Of a DNA stretch of 64,000 bases, positions 33,835 to 43,256 are shown in pieces. The position numbers and the translations under genes are program-made. The notes under the pieces were generated by a model that saw nothing but the letters and a program-made list of their open reading frames with translations, was not told where the DNA came from and did no database searches. Location of the stretch: positions 1 to 64,000 of the forward strand of contig CALUOK010000010.1 of the NCBI GenBank assembly GCA_944322255.1, given 5' to 3'. Numbering within the stretch: the first letter of the stretch is position 1; every line of letters begins with the position of its first letter. This stretch comes from Candidatus Methanomethylophilaceae archaeon (lineage in GTDB: Archaea > Thermoplasmatota > Thermoplasmata > Methanomassiliicoccales > Methanomethylophilaceae).

Positions 33835-34899
33835 ATGGAGCTCGACAGGGGCATAATGAGGGAGACCACCAGGGACTTCCAGACATACTACAGCCCGAAG
33901 CTCCACGGCGAGATCAGACTGGACACGAACACCAACGTCCTCGGGTCCAACCCCGCGGCGGAGAGGTACCTGAAGGAGAACAGGTGGGACCTGAACGGCT
34001 ACCCCGACACCTACTCCAGGAACCTCCGCGAGGCACTGGGCGAGCTCTACGGCCTGGACCCCGAGTGCATCATCGCCGGCAACGGGTCCGACGAGATGAT
34101 CGACGTCATCTTCAAGACGTTCACCAACTGGGGCGACAACAGCGTCGTCCCCGTCCCGTCGTACTCGCTCTACGACTACTTCGTCAAGATGAACGGCGGC
34201 AGGGCCATCCCCGTGGACCTCACCGAGGACTTCCAGCTGGACGTGGACTCCATGGTCAGGCAGGAGAACGCCAAGGTCACCATCGTCCCGTCCCCCAACA
34301 ACCCCACCGGGAACTGCTTCAGGCAGAAGGACCTGGAGGACCTCATCGCCAGGTTCCCCGGGATCGTCGTGATGGACGAGGCCTACACGGAGTACGCCGG
34401 CGAGGACAGGGGGTTCATATCCAAGGTCGAGGAGTTCGACAACCTGGTGGTCACCAGGACCTTCTCCAAAGTGTACGCCATGGCGGCCCTCCGCGTGGGG
34501 TACATGACCGCCAACAGGAAGCTCACAGACATGATGATGAGCGTCAAGATCCCGTACTCGCTGAACACAGTCAGCGAGGGTGCGGCGGTCGCCGCCATCA
34601 AAGACCAGGACTTCGTCAGGAGGAGCGTCCAGATGGTCAGGGAGCAGAGGCCCAAGCTGGAGGCCGGGCTCAGGAAGCTGGGCTTCGAGCCGTTCCCCTC
34701 CGACTCCAACTTCATACTAGCCAGGTCCCCCATCGACCACGCCGCGCTGGTGGAGGGGCTCAAGAAGAGGGGCATCCTGATCCGCGACTTCGGATCCAAG
34801 CGCAGGACCGAGAACTGCGTCAGGCCCACCGTGGGGACCGAGGAGCTCAACAGGCTGCTTCTGGAGAACGCCGCCGAGGTGATCGACGAATGCCACTGA
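33835..34899 (+). CDS. hisC: Histidinol-phosphate aminotransferase
   Basis: 354 residues, one base after hisG. PLP fold type I: NGSDEMID near 82, SPNNPTGN near 145, MDEAYTEYAG near 180 and the PLP-lysine region RTFSKVYAMAALRVGY near 205. It transaminates imidazole-acetol phosphate to histidinol phosphate. Its end overlaps the start of hisH by ten bases, so the two are translationally coupled. Confidence 0.92.
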   Translation: MELDRGIMRETTRDFQTYYSPKLHGEIRLDTNTNVLGSNPAAERYLKENRWDLNGYPDTYSRNLREALGELYGLDPECIIAGNGSDEMIDVIFKTFTNWGDNSVVPVPSYSLYDYFVKMNGGRAIPVDLTEDFQLDVDSMVRQENAKVTIVPSPNNPTGNCFRQKDLEDLIARFPGIVVMDEAYTEYAGEDRGFISKVEEFDNLVVTRTFSKVYAMAALRVGYMTANRKLTDMMMSVKIPYSLNTVSEGAAVAAIKDQDFVRRSVQMVREQRPKLEAGLRKLGFEPFPSDSNFILARSPIDHAALVEGLKKRGILIRDFGSKRRTENCVRPTVGTEELNRLLLENAAEVIDECH

Positions 34900-35492
34900 A
34901 CATCACTCTTACCGACTACGGCGTCGGGAACCTGTACTCCATCCGCAGGTCGCTTGAGAACTGCGGGGCGGAGGTCACCGTCGTCAGGGACATGAAGGAG
35001 GTCCTGGACGCGGAGTGCGTGGTGTTCCCCGGAGTGGGGGCCTTCGACAAGACCATGGAGAAGCTCCAGCCCTACAGGGAGGACATCAGGGAGAAGCTGC
35101 TCTCCGGAACACCCGCCCTGGGAATATGCATCGGCATGCAGATCATGTACAACTCCAGCGCCGAGGGCACCACCCCCGGGCTCGGGGTCTTCGACGGGGA
35201 CGTGGTCCCGCTGGTCGGGAAGGTCATCCCCCACATGGGATGGAACCAGGTCGTCTCGGACGACCCCCTCATGGACGGCGTCGGCGACAGGAACTTCTAC
35301 TTCGCCCACTCGTTCCGCGGGAACCCCTCGGAGGACATCACCATAGGGACCACCGAGTACGAGGGCACCGAGATCCCCACGTTCTTCAGGAAGGCAAACA
35401 CCTATGGAACACAGTTCCACCCCGAGAAGAGCAGCACCTCCGGGATGGCGGTGCTCAGGAACTTCATCTCGTTCGCGGAGTCGGTACTGTGA
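34890..35492 (+). CDS. hisH: Imidazole glycerol phosphate synthase, glutaminase subunit
   Basis: 200 residues. Class I glutamine amidotransferase: nucleophile Cys in GICIGMQIM (about 75), then TQFHPEKSS with the catalytic His and Glu (about 178). It supplies ammonia to HisF, which is encoded 2 kb downstream in the second his operon. It starts inside hisC and its stop overlaps the GTG of hisA by four bases. Confidence 0.92.
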   Translation: MPLNITLTDYGVGNLYSIRRSLENCGAEVTVVRDMKEVLDAECVVFPGVGAFDKTMEKLQPYREDIREKLLSGTPALGICIGMQIMYNSSAEGTTPGLGVFDGDVVPLVGKVIPHMGWNQVVSDDPLMDGVGDRNFYFAHSFRGNPSEDITIGTTEYEGTEIPTFFRKANTYGTQFHPEKSSTSGMAVLRNFISFAESVL

Positions 35493-36202
35493 TCGTCATA
35501 CCGGCAGTCGACGTCCTCGACCATCAGGTCGTACAGCTCGTCGGGGGAGTCCCCGGGAGCCAGCAGATCGTGATGCCCGACCCCGTGAAGGTCGCCGAGA
35601 TGTGGGTGTCCAAGGGCGCGCCCTACCTGCACCTCGTGGACCTGGACGGGGCCTTCGGGAAGGAGAGCAACGTCCCGGTGTTCAAGAGGATCATTGCGGA
35701 GTTCAACGTCCCGGCGGAGGTCGGCGGAGGCATCAGGTCTGCGGAGACCGTGGACGAGCTGGTGGCAGCCGGTGCGGACCGCGTGGTCGTCGGCACCAAG
35801 GCCGTGAAGGAGCCCGAGTGGCTGGAGGAGATGGCCGACAGGCACCCCGGGAAGATAGTCCTGTCCATGGACACCAAGGGCGGGCGCATCGCCATCAAGG
35901 GATGGCAGGAGTCGGCGCAGATCACCGTGGACGACATGTTCGAGCGCATCAGGGACCTGCCGCTGGCGGGCGTCCTCAACACCAACGTGGACGTCGAGGG
36001 ACAGAGGAAGGGCATAGACGAGGCGCAGGCCAGGGACTTCATCTCCCGCTGCCCGTGCAAGGTCATCGCGTCCGGAGGGGTCACCTCCAGGAGGGACGCG
36101 GAGATCCTGTCCGAGGCCGGGGCCGAGGGGGCCGTGGTGGGACTCGCCATGTACACCGGCGTCATCAGCCCCTGGGAGTGGGACACGCCCTGGAGGGCCT
36201 GA
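35489..36202 (+). CDS. hisA: ProFAR isomerase
   Basis: 237 residues from GTG 35489 (GTGA overlap with hisH). A (beta/alpha)8 barrel with PAVDVLDHQVVQL carrying the first catalytic Asp, EVGGGIRS near 72, the second Asp in SMDTKGG near 127, and ASGGVTS near 195. It isomerises ProFAR to PRFAR. It is the last gene of the hisGCHA operon; a strong dyad follows in the gap. Confidence 0.9.
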   Translation: MIVIPAVDVLDHQVVQLVGGVPGSQQIVMPDPVKVAEMWVSKGAPYLHLVDLDGAFGKESNVPVFKRIIAEFNVPAEVGGGIRSAETVDELVAAGADRVVVGTKAVKEPEWLEEMADRHPGKIVLSMDTKGGRIAIKGWQESAQITVDDMFERIRDLPLAGVLNTNVDVEGQRKGIDEAQARDFISRCPCKVIASGGVTSRRDAEILSEAGAEGAVVGLAMYTGVISPWEWDTPWRA

Positions 36203-36227
36203 ACCGGCCGAATCTAAGAATCTTTTA

Positions 36228-36259
36228 TATCAGATGATATCGCAAAATATCATCTGATA
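36228..36259. repeat. 13-bp perfect inverted repeat between hisA and the HTH gene
   Basis: TATCAGATGATAT (36228-36240) and ATATCATCTGATA (36247-36259) enclose CGCAAA. A further 10-bp palindrome, TATCATGATA, follows at 36262-36271. It could end the hisGCHA transcript or be an operator; there is no long T run after it. Confidence 0.55.
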
Positions 36260-36387
36260 ATTATCATGATATTGATCGTGACATTGATGTGATGTTAATG
36301 ACATGATGCGGGTCCGCCGACCCGGATACGATTTTTCGGCAATCCTAACGGCGTTACTTTTAATTCGAGTAATCCAATCCCCGCCGC

Positions 36388-36792
36388 ATGAAGATGCCCT
36401 GCGAACTCATCGTCACCCACATCCTGCCCACGGCGAGGGGAGCCCTCGCCAAGGAACTCGTGCACAACCACGGGATGACCCAGGTCCAGGTGGCGAACCT
36501 CTTCGGCGTCACCAGCGCCGCGGTGTCCCAGTACATCAAGGGACTGAGGGGCGGGAACAACCTCATCGACAAGAGCGCCTACCGCGAGGACTTCTACAAG
36601 ATGATCGCGGACAAGGCCGACGCCGTCGCCGGGGGCAAGGACCTCACGCTGGCACTTTGCGAGATCTGCACCTTCGTCAAGGAGAGCGGACTGCTCAAGG
36701 CCCTCTACGTCTACGAGGGGTACAGCGGTGAGCTCGGGGTCTGCATGGAATGCCCCAAGACCACCATCACCATCCCCGAGGGACTGGTCTGA
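36388..36792 (+). CDS. HTH transcriptional regulator inside the his cluster (COG2522-like)
   Basis: 134 residues. The N-terminal half carries a helix-turn-helix (MTQVQVANLFGVTSAAVSQYIKGLRG). The C-terminal part has cysteines in ALCEICTFVKES and GVCMECPKT, suggesting a metal or cluster site. This layout matches the archaeal COG2522 regulators. A CTTTTAATTC box about 25 bases before ATG 36388 implies a leaderless message. Its place between the two his operons, near two dyads, makes it a candidate histidine regulator. Confidence 0.7.
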   Translation: MKMPCELIVTHILPTARGALAKELVHNHGMTQVQVANLFGVTSAAVSQYIKGLRGGNNLIDKSAYREDFYKMIADKADAVAGGKDLTLALCEICTFVKESGLLKALYVYEGYSGELGVCMECPKTTITIPEGLV

Positions 36793-36846
36793 GCGTCGCG
36801 GGCGCGCGCGTTTTATCTATTGGCTCGACCTACTCGGGACGTTAAC

Positions 36847-37395
36847 ATGACCGCCAGGACGTCCTCTTTAGAGCGCAGCACCAGGGAGACCAGGATCTCC
36901 GTCGACCTCGACATCGACGGAACCGGGAAGTTCGATGTCACCTGCGACATCCAGTTCCTGAAGCACATGACCGAGACTCTGGCCAGGTACGCCAGCTTCG
37001 ACCTGGTCCTTAGCGCCGAGGGCGACAACGACCACCACATCATCGAGGACACCGCCATCACCCTCGGGAAGGCCCTGAGGCAGGCCATGGGCGACGCGCC
37101 CATCGAGAGGATGGCCACCGCCGTAGTCCCCATGGACGACGCGCTGGTGATGTCCTCCCTGGACCTGGTGGACCGCCCCTACGCGGACATCGACCTTCCG
37201 GACCCCCTGTACATCCACTTCATGAGGAGCTTCGCCATGGCCGCCGGCATGACCCTGCACATCGTGCAGATCCGCGGCTTCGACGAGCACCACCTGGTGG
37301 AGGCCGGGTTCAAGGCAACGGGGAAGGCACTGGCCCAGGCGCTGAGGGTTCGCGAGACCGAGCTCAGCACCAAGGACCGCGAGATCATTGCGTGA
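36847..37395 (+). CDS. hisB: Imidazoleglycerol-phosphate dehydratase
   Basis: 182 residues from ATG 36847; the frame is open 27 bases further but the TATA-like TTTTATCTA (36811-36819) argues for this start. Metal-binding repeats are [12 protein letters not shown] (about 60) and [17 protein letters not shown] (about 150), with FLKHMTETL near 40. Single-domain archaeal HisB without the phosphatase half. It heads the second his operon, hisB-hisF-hisIE-PHP. Confidence 0.92.
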   Translation: MTARTSSLERSTRETRISVDLDIDGTGKFDVTCDIQFLKHMTETLARYASFDLVLSAEGDNDHHIIEDTAITLGKALRQAMGDAPIERMATAVVPMDDALVMSSLDLVDRPYADIDLPDPLYIHFMRSFAMAAGMTLHIVQIRGFDEHHLVEAGFKATGKALAQALRVRETELSTKDREIIA

Positions 37396-37399
37396 TAAC

Positions 37400-38152
37400 A
37401 TGCTGACCAAGAGAATCATACCCTGTCTGGACGTGAAGGACGGGAAGGTCGTCAAGGGGATCAACTTCAAGGGGCTCCGCGACGTCGGATACCCGCCGGA
37501 GTTGGCCGCCGCCTACGAGAAGCAGGGCGCCGACGAGATCACGTTCCTGGACATCACCGCGTCGCTGGAGACCAGGCAGACCATGCTGGACATAGTCTCG
37601 GAGACGGCGGGCAAGCTTTTCGTCCCCCTGACCGTCGGAGGCGGCATCAGGAGCGTCTCCGACATGAGGGACGCCCTCAACGCCGGAGCGGACAAGGTGT
37701 CCGTGAACTCCGCCGCCGTGAAGGACCCGTCCATCATCTCCGAGTGCGCCGAGAGCTTCGGCAGGCAGTGCGTGGTCGTGGCCATAGACGGCAAGAGGGT
37801 GGACGACCACTGGGAGGTCTTCACCCACGGGGGCACCAAGCCCACCGGGATCGACGCCGTCGAATGGGCGAAGAAGGCCGAGGACCTGGGCGCCGGCGAG
37901 ATCCTGCTGACGTCCATGGACGCCGACGGCGTCAAGACCGGGTACGACATCCCGCTGACGGCCGCCGTGGCCGACGAGGTCAGCATACCCGTCATCGCGT
38001 CCGGGGGATGCGGCTCCAAGGAGCACATCTACGACGTGTTCGCGCAGACGAACGCCTCCGCCGCGCTGGCGGCATCAATATTCCATTACAACGAGTGCAC
38101 CGTCGGAGAGGTCAAGGAGTACCTCAGGGACAGGGGGATCGTGGTCAGATGA
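37400..38152 (+). CDS. hisF: Imidazole glycerol phosphate synthase, cyclase subunit
   Basis: 250 residues from ATG 37400, five bases after hisB. Barrel motifs: [14 protein letters not shown] with the first catalytic Asp, [15 protein letters not shown] near 80, the second Asp in [10 protein letters not shown] near 173 and ASGGCGS near 200. With HisH it makes imidazole glycerol phosphate and AICAR. Its stop overlaps the hisIE start (ATGA). Confidence 0.93.
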   Translation: MLTKRIIPCLDVKDGKVVKGINFKGLRDVGYPPELAAAYEKQGADEITFLDITASLETRQTMLDIVSETAGKLFVPLTVGGGIRSVSDMRDALNAGADKVSVNSAAVKDPSIISECAESFGRQCVVVAIDGKRVDDHWEVFTHGGTKPTGIDAVEWAKKAEDLGAGEILLTSMDADGVKTGYDIPLTAAVADEVSIPVIASGGCGSKEHIYDVFAQTNASAALAASIFHYNECTVGEVKEYLRDRGIVVR

Positions 38153-38754
38153 ACGACCTGAAATACGACGACAAGGGACTTATCCCCGTTGTGGTCCAGG
38201 ACTGGATCACCAACGAGGTGCTCATGGTCGCATGGGCGAACGAGGAGGCTGTTGCCAAGATGGAGGAGACCGGGTACACCCACTTCTGGTCCAGGAGCAG
38301 GCAGAAGCTCTGGAAGAAGGGGGAGGAGTCCGGACACCTCCAGAAGATCAAGTCCATCCAGAAGGACTGCGACGCCGACACCCTGCTGGTCAGGGTGGAG
38401 CAAGTCGGCGGCATCGCCTGCCACCTCGGCAACCCCTCGTGCTTCGCGGAGACCGTCTACGGCAGCACCGAGGAGACCATGGCCATCATCCCCGACCTCA
38501 GGCGCGTCCTGAAGGACAGGCACGAGAACCCCGAGGACGGGAGCTACACCTGCAAGCTCTACAACAACGAGACCAAGATGTGCAAGAAGATCGTGGAGGA
38601 GGCCACCGAGTTCGTCCTGGCCATCAAGGACAGGAACGAGGACGAGATGTGCTGCGAGCTGGCCGACCTGATCTACCACACCATGGTCGCTGTGGAGAAG
38701 ATGGGAGTGCCCATGGAGAAGGTCTACAAGGAACTGTGGGAGAGGTCCCAATGA
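38149..38754 (+). CDS. hisI: Phosphoribosyl-AMP cyclohydrolase / phosphoribosyl-ATP pyrophosphatase fusion
   Basis: 201 residues, a HisI-HisE fusion. HisI part (1-105): [37 protein letters not shown] and HLGNPSCF hold the zinc cysteines and histidine. HisE part (about 115-201): [17 protein letters not shown] and [15 protein letters not shown], the MazG-like acidic helices. The fusion is common in bacteria and less so in archaea. It overlaps both neighbours by four bases. Confidence 0.92.
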   Translation: MNDLKYDDKGLIPVVVQDWITNEVLMVAWANEEAVAKMEETGYTHFWSRSRQKLWKKGEESGHLQKIKSIQKDCDADTLLVRVEQVGGIACHLGNPSCFAETVYGSTEETMAIIPDLRRVLKDRHENPEDGSYTCKLYNNETKMCKKIVEEATEFVLAIKDRNEDEMCCELADLIYHTMVAVEKMGVPMEKVYKELWERSQ

Positions 38755-39401
38755 GAGCGGACCTGCACACCCACACCGTGTTCAGCGACGGCGAGCTCAT
38801 ACCCGCCGAGCTGGTGAGGAGGGCCATGGTCCTCGGGCACGACGTCATCGCCATCACCGACCACGTGGACATGACAAACGTGGAGTTCGTGGCGTCCAAC
38901 GTGGCCAAGGCCGTGGAGCTCTGCGAGGACTACATCCGCGTGATTCCCGGGGTGGAGATCACCCACGTCCCGCCTTCCAAGATCGACAAGGTCGCCATGA
39001 TGGCCAGGAAGGCCGGCGCCCAGTGGGTCGTCGTGCACGGGGAGACCGTCACCGAGCCCGTGGCTCCGGGAACCAACCGCGCCTCGGTCGAGAGTTCCGA
39101 GGTCGACGTTCTGGCCCATCCCGGGTTCATCACCCTGGAGGAGGCCCAGATCGCCAAGGACAACGGCGTCCTGCTGGAGGTGTCCGGCCGCGCCGGCCAC
39201 AACATCACCAACGGACATGTGGTAAACATGGCCAGGGCCGTCGGCGCCGACATGGTGGTGGACTCCGACACCCACGCCCCGGAGAACCTGATGGACGACG
39301 CGGCGGCCAGGACCGTGGCGTTCGGCGCGGGGATGACAAAGGAGGAGGCCGAGAAGGCCCTCTACGTCACGCCCTACGAGGCCGTCAGGCACATCGCCTG
39401 A
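38751..39401 (+). CDS. PHP-domain phosphoesterase, possible histidinol-phosphatase
   Basis: 216 residues. The metal-binding pattern starts with [15 protein letters not shown] and continues with [23 protein letters not shown] and [12 protein letters not shown] proteins of this size include histidinol-phosphatases. Its start inside the hisIE stop places it in the his operon, where a phosphatase is otherwise missing, so that role is likely but not proven. An alternative is a general phosphoesterase (YcdX-like). Confidence 0.7.
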   Translation: MRADLHTHTVFSDGELIPAELVRRAMVLGHDVIAITDHVDMTNVEFVASNVAKAVELCEDYIRVIPGVEITHVPPSKIDKVAMMARKAGAQWVVVHGETVTEPVAPGTNRASVESSEVDVLAHPGFITLEEAQIAKDNGVLLEVSGRAGHNITNGHVVNMARAVGADMVVDSDTHAPENLMDDAAARTVAFGAGMTKEEAEKALYVTPYEAVRHIA

Positions 39402-39439
39402 AACCATTCACAACCCCCTTCCAATGTTATAGGGAACGT

Positions 39440-39498
39440 ATTTCCGATATTGAAGGAAATCAATTTCCAATATTATCGGAAATATGATTCCGATATTG
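39440..39498. repeat. Cluster of direct and inverted TTCCGATATTG repeats
   Basis: ATTTCCGATATTG (39440-39452), its near-inverse CAATATTATCGGAAAT (39468-39483) and ATTCCGATATTG (39487-39498), with a perfect GGAAAT/ATTTCC dyad at 39455-39468. The cluster is upstream of the mtnP promoter (TATA near 39545) and downstream of the PHP gene. Confidence 0.55.
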
Positions 39499-39575
39499 TA
39501 GGATTTTTCAACGGCGTTACAACACAAATCTGCGAAAAGGCTATCTAATTATAGAACGGCCCCATTCCATCACCC

Positions 39576-40352
39576 ATGCCCAAGATCGCTATCATCGGCG
39601 GCACCGGGATCTACAACCCGGACACCTTCGAGACCATCGAGGAGGTCTTCCCCGACACACCCTACGGGAAACCCTCCGACCCCATCCTCATCGGAAGGAT
39701 CAACGGAGTGGAGGTCGCGTTCCTCTACCGCCACGGCAAGCAGCACCAGCACCCCCCGACCAACGTCCCCTACAGGGCCAACATGTGGGCTCTGAAGGAG
39801 CTCGGATGCAAATACGTCATCTCCGCCTGCGCCGTCGGATCCCTGCAGGAGCAGTTCGCCCCCGGAGACCTGGTCATCGCGGACCAGTTCATCGACTTCA
39901 CCAAGAGGAGGGACTACACCTACTTCGACGACAGGGCGGTCCACATCTCCATCGCCGACCCGTTCTGCCCCCACCTCAACGCAGTCTTCGCGGAGACCGC
40001 GGAGGAGATGGGCATCAGGTACCACAAGGGGGGAACCTACCTGTGCATCGAGGGACCCAGGTTCTCCACCAGGGCCGAGAGCGCCATGTTCAGGCAGTTC
40101 GCCGACATCATCGGCATGACCGTCGTCCCCGAGTGCCAGCTGGCCAGGGAGCTGGGCCTGTGCTACTGCAGCCTCGCCACCATCACCGACTACGACGTGT
40201 GGAAGGACGAACCGGTGGACATCGCCATGGTCAACAAGACCATGTCCGAGTGCCTGGCCAAGGTCCTGACGCTCCTGGAGAAGGGGCTTCCGAAGATCAC
40301 CGACTCCTGCGAGACCTGCATCGAGGCCGCGAAGGGAGCCGGAGCCCTCTGA
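39576..40352 (+). CDS. mtnP: S-methyl-5'-thioadenosine phosphorylase
   Basis: 258 residues. Phosphate-binding GGTGIY at the start, YRHGKQHQHPPTNVPYRAN near 50, and IEGPRFSTRAES near 150 are typical of MTAP/PNP family 2. It splits methylthioadenosine into adenine and methylthioribose-1-phosphate. CTAATTATAG (39546-39555) lies about 25 bases before ATG 39576. A GCGGGG/CCCCGC hairpin follows the stop. Confidence 0.88.
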   Translation: MPKIAIIGGTGIYNPDTFETIEEVFPDTPYGKPSDPILIGRINGVEVAFLYRHGKQHQHPPTNVPYRANMWALKELGCKYVISACAVGSLQEQFAPGDLVIADQFIDFTKRRDYTYFDDRAVHISIADPFCPHLNAVFAETAEEMGIRYHKGGTYLCIEGPRFSTRAESAMFRQFADIIGMTVVPECQLARELGLCYCSLATITDYDVWKDEPVDIAMVNKTMSECLAKVLTLLEKGLPKITDSCETCIEAAKGAGAL

Positions 40353-40364
40353 AACCGTCACAAC

Positions 40365-40380
40365 GCGGGGGAGACCCCGC
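40365..40380 (+). terminator. Hairpin after mtnP
   Basis: GCGGGG (40365-40370) pairs with CCCCGC (40375-40380) around GAGA; a pyrimidine stretch follows. Confidence 0.45.
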
Positions 40381-40393
40381 GCCCTTACTTTCC

Positions 40394-40825
40394 ATGCTCA
40401 TCTTCGCCTACGGCACCCTTGTCCTCCCGATCATCAGGGACAGGGTCCTCGGACACCCCGTCGACACCGCCGATGCCGTCCTCCACGGATACTCCAAGGT
40501 CTGCGGATGGGACTACCTGACCCTTGTGCCCTCCGACGGGTCTGTCACCGGAGTGGTCTTCGAGGCCGACGGGGAGGACGTCCCCCGCATGGACGAATGG
40601 GAGGAGGTCCCGGTGTACTCGCTGGTCCCCGTGACCGTGGAGACCCCGTCAGGGACCGTCGAAGCCCACACGTACATCATGGGGGAGCCGCCTGAGCACT
40701 ACGAGACCGTGGACGACTCCTGCCTGGCGGCCATACCGCTGACCGACATCATCGCCGACCTGGAGCGCATCATGGGCCCTCCGGGGAACTACGCAGCCGG
40801 ACGGGACGTTGGACAGCAACGTTAA
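40394..40825 (+). CDS. Gamma-glutamylcyclotransferase-like protein
   Basis: 143 residues with the family opening FAYGTL at residues 4-9 and a barrel-like core (VTGVVFEADGEDVPRMDEWE, where the Asp/Glu cluster can hold the catalytic Glu; then YSLVPVTVETPSGTVEAHTYI). GGCT-like proteins cleave gamma-glutamyl groups or amines; the exact substrate is unknown. It ends in TAA 28 bases before the aminopeptidase gene. Confidence 0.7.
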   Translation: MLIFAYGTLVLPIIRDRVLGHPVDTADAVLHGYSKVCGWDYLTLVPSDGSVTGVVFEADGEDVPRMDEWEEVPVYSLVPVTVETPSGTVEAHTYIMGEPPEHYETVDDSCLAAIPLTDIIADLERIMGPPGNYAAGRDVGQQR

Positions 40826-40852
40826 TGTACGAGTGCAAACACTGTTCGCGTC

Positions 40853-42265
40853 ATGGTAAAGAAAACTAAGGGCCAGACGCTGGCCGACGAGATCCTCTCC
40901 AAACCCCAGAGCCTCCCCGAGAAGGACCACAAGATCCTGGGGAAGGCGGAGGAGTTCTGCGAGGGATACAAGGCGTTCCTCGCCAACAAGACCGAGCGCG
41001 AGGTCGTCGACTACGTGCTCCCCATCCTGGCGGAGCACGGCTACACAGAGTACGTCCGCGGCACGAAGTACAAGACGGGCGCCAAGTTCTACAAGGTCAA
41101 CCGCGGCAAGACCATCATGATGTGCACCAAGGGGAGGAAGCCCGTCTCCGAGGGTGTCCGCGTGACGGTCGCCCACATCGACAGCCCCAGGCTGGACTTC
41201 AAGCCCCACCCGCTGTTCCAGGACGCGGACATGGCCTTCTTCAAGACCCACTACTACGGGGGCATCAAGAAGTACCAGTGGACCACCATCCCCCTGTCCA
41301 TCAGGGGAGTCGTCCACACCTCCGACGGCAGGACCGTGAAGATCAGGATCGGCGAGGAGGAGGACGAGCCCTCGTTCCTCATCACCGACCTGCTCCCCCA
41401 CCTGGCCCAGAACCAGATGAGGAAGAACGCCTCCGAGGTCGTGGAGGGCGAGCAGCTGAACCTCCTGCTGGGATCCTGGCCCTATGACGACGACAAGGTC
41501 AAGGACAAGGTCAAGCTGGCCGTCATGCAGATCCTCAACGAGAAGTACGGCATCAGGGAGTGCGACTTCGAGACCGCCGAGCTCTGCGCCGTCCCCGCCT
41601 TCAAGGCCAGGGACATGGGCTTCGACAGGTCCATGATCGCCGGGTACGGGCAGGACGACAGCTCCTGCGCCTACGCCGAGTTCATGGCCGAGCTGGACGT
41701 GAAGGACCCCGAGTACACCACCATGACCATCTTCGCCGACAAGGAGGAGACCGGGTCCGACGGCGTCACCGGCATGAGGTCGTTCTTCTTCAGGGATTTC
41801 CTGGAGGACCTGGCCCAGGACGAGGGCTGCGAGGTCAGGCACGTGCTGCAGAACTCCGTCTGCCTCTCGTGCGACGTGAGCGCGGCGTTCGACCCCGCCT
41901 ACCCGGACGTGCAGGAGAGGAACAACTGCTGCTACCTGAACCACGGGCCCTGTATCGCCAAGTACGACGGGGCCAGGGGCAAGTACAGCACCAACGACGC
42001 CTCCGCCGAGATGATGGACTACATCATCGGCATCTTCAGGGACGCGGACGTCACCTGGCAGATCGGAGAGCTCGGAAAGATCGACCTGGGAGGCGGAGGG
42101 ACCATCGCCTCCGAGATCTCCGTCCACAACATCGACACAGTGGACATCGGGGTGCCCGTGCTCAGCATGCACGCCCCCATTGAGGTCACCGCCAAGGCCG
42201 ACGTGTACATGCTCTACAAGGCGGTCCTCGCCCTGTACCAGTCCAAGAAGCCCAAGGACTTCTGA
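40853..42265 (+). CDS. M18-family aspartyl/leucyl aminopeptidase
   Basis: 470 residues. The dinuclear zinc site of clan MH is visible in order: VAHIDSPRLD (His and Asp, about 103), GQDDSS (bridging Asp, about 267), DKEETGSDG (catalytic Glu pair, about 297), CDVSAAFDP (Asp, about 343) and LSMHAPIE (His, about 441). It removes N-terminal residues from peptides in the cytosol. The LysR gene ends one base away on the other strand. Confidence 0.88.
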   Translation: MVKKTKGQTLADEILSKPQSLPEKDHKILGKAEEFCEGYKAFLANKTEREVVDYVLPILAEHGYTEYVRGTKYKTGAKFYKVNRGKTIMMCTKGRKPVSEGVRVTVAHIDSPRLDFKPHPLFQDADMAFFKTHYYGGIKKYQWTTIPLSIRGVVHTSDGRTVKIRIGEEEDEPSFLITDLLPHLAQNQMRKNASEVVEGEQLNLLLGSWPYDDDKVKDKVKLAVMQILNEKYGIRECDFETAELCAVPAFKARDMGFDRSMIAGYGQDDSSCAYAEFMAELDVKDPEYTTMTIFADKEETGSDGVTGMRSFFFRDFLEDLAQDEGCEVRHVLQNSVCLSCDVSAAFDPAYPDVQERNNCCYLNHGPCIAKYDGARGKYSTNDASAEMMDYIIGIFRDADVTWQIGELGKIDLGGGGTIASEISVHNIDTVDIGVPVLSMHAPIEVTAKADVYMLYKAVLALYQSKKPKDF

Positions 42266-43171
42266 TCACACCGCTTCCGTCGGGCCCCTCCCGACGGAGG
42301 CGAAAACCCCTTTGACCTCGTCCAGGAAGATCTTCTGCGCCTTTCCCTGCACGCCGCCCTTCTTCCACACCAGGGAAAGCCCCACCTCCAACGGGGGGTC
42401 CAGAGGCAGGAACCTCAGTCCGCTGTCGCCGCCGGTTCCCACGATGCCCTCCAGGCACATGGCGGAGCCCAACCCCTCGGAGACCATCAGCGACGCGTTG
42501 TAGAGCAGGTTGTACGTGGCCCTGACATCCAGTTTGGAGACGTCTGAGCCCAGCCATCCGGAGATCCCGTTCAGGGCCATCGACTGCTGCGACACGATGA
42601 GGGGCCTCCCCAGCACGTCCTCGGGACGGGCGCATGGGGCGTCGGCGATGGGATCGTCGTCCCTGACCATGAGTCCCCACCTGTCGACCACCGGGAACGA
42701 GATGAAGTCGTACCGGCCCTTGTCCACCGGCTCCACCAGCACCCCGAAGTCTATCAGCCCGTGATCGAGCCTGTCGGTCACGTCGTCCGCGTTGCCGCTG
42801 TGCACCCTGAAATCTATGCCGGGATGCCTCCCGCGGACGGCGGCCATGGCCCTGGCGACGAGTCTGAACGCGTCCGTCTCGCCTCCTCCTATGCTCACGG
42901 TGCCGCTGACGTCCCTGTCCGACGCCAGCTCCGACTTCGCCGTCTCCGCCAGCGCCAGGATCTCCTCGGCCCTCCTGCGGAGGAGGATGCCCTCCTCGGT
43001 GAGCTCGACCCTGCGGCTACCGCGGACCATGAGGGTCACCCCCAGCTCCCTCTCCAGGGCTGAGATCTGTCTCGAGAGGTTCGGCTGGCTGAGATGCAGG
43101 CTCTCCGCGGCCGCCGATATGCTGCCCTCCTCCGCGATGGCCAGGAAATAGCGCAGAGACTTCAGGTCCAT
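42266..43171 (-). CDS. LysR-family transcriptional regulator
   Basis: 301 residues. The N-terminal winged helix is classical: MDLKSLRYFLAIAEEGSISAAAESLHLSQPNLSRQISALE in segments, followed by the effector domain (GTVSIGGGETDAF, LIDFGVLVEP). The start at 43171 puts the HTH at residues 15-40; a longer frame to 43198 has no support. It is divergent from the acetyltransferase gene over an 85-base AT-rich gap and so may control it. LysR proteins are mostly bacterial, which suggests transfer. Confidence 0.88.
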   Translation of the reverse strand: MDLKSLRYFLAIAEEGSISAAAESLHLSQPNLSRQISALERELGVTLMVRGSRRVELTEEGILLRRRAEEILALAETAKSELASDRDVSGTVSIGGGETDAFRLVARAMAAVRGRHPGIDFRVHSGNADDVTDRLDHGLIDFGVLVEPVDKGRYDFISFPVVDRWGLMVRDDDPIADAPCARPEDVLGRPLIVSQQSMALNGISGWLGSDVSKLDVRATYNLLYNASLMVSEGLGSAMCLEGIVGTGGDSGLRFLPLDPPLEVGLSLVWKKGGVQGKAQKIFLDEVKGVFASVGRGPTEAV

Positions 43172-43256
43172 GTGGTCACATCCATAACAAAAAAGCATAT
43201 CAATCCATTACATATAAAAATTCTATATAGTTCATAGGGATGACAAACCGATCGAC

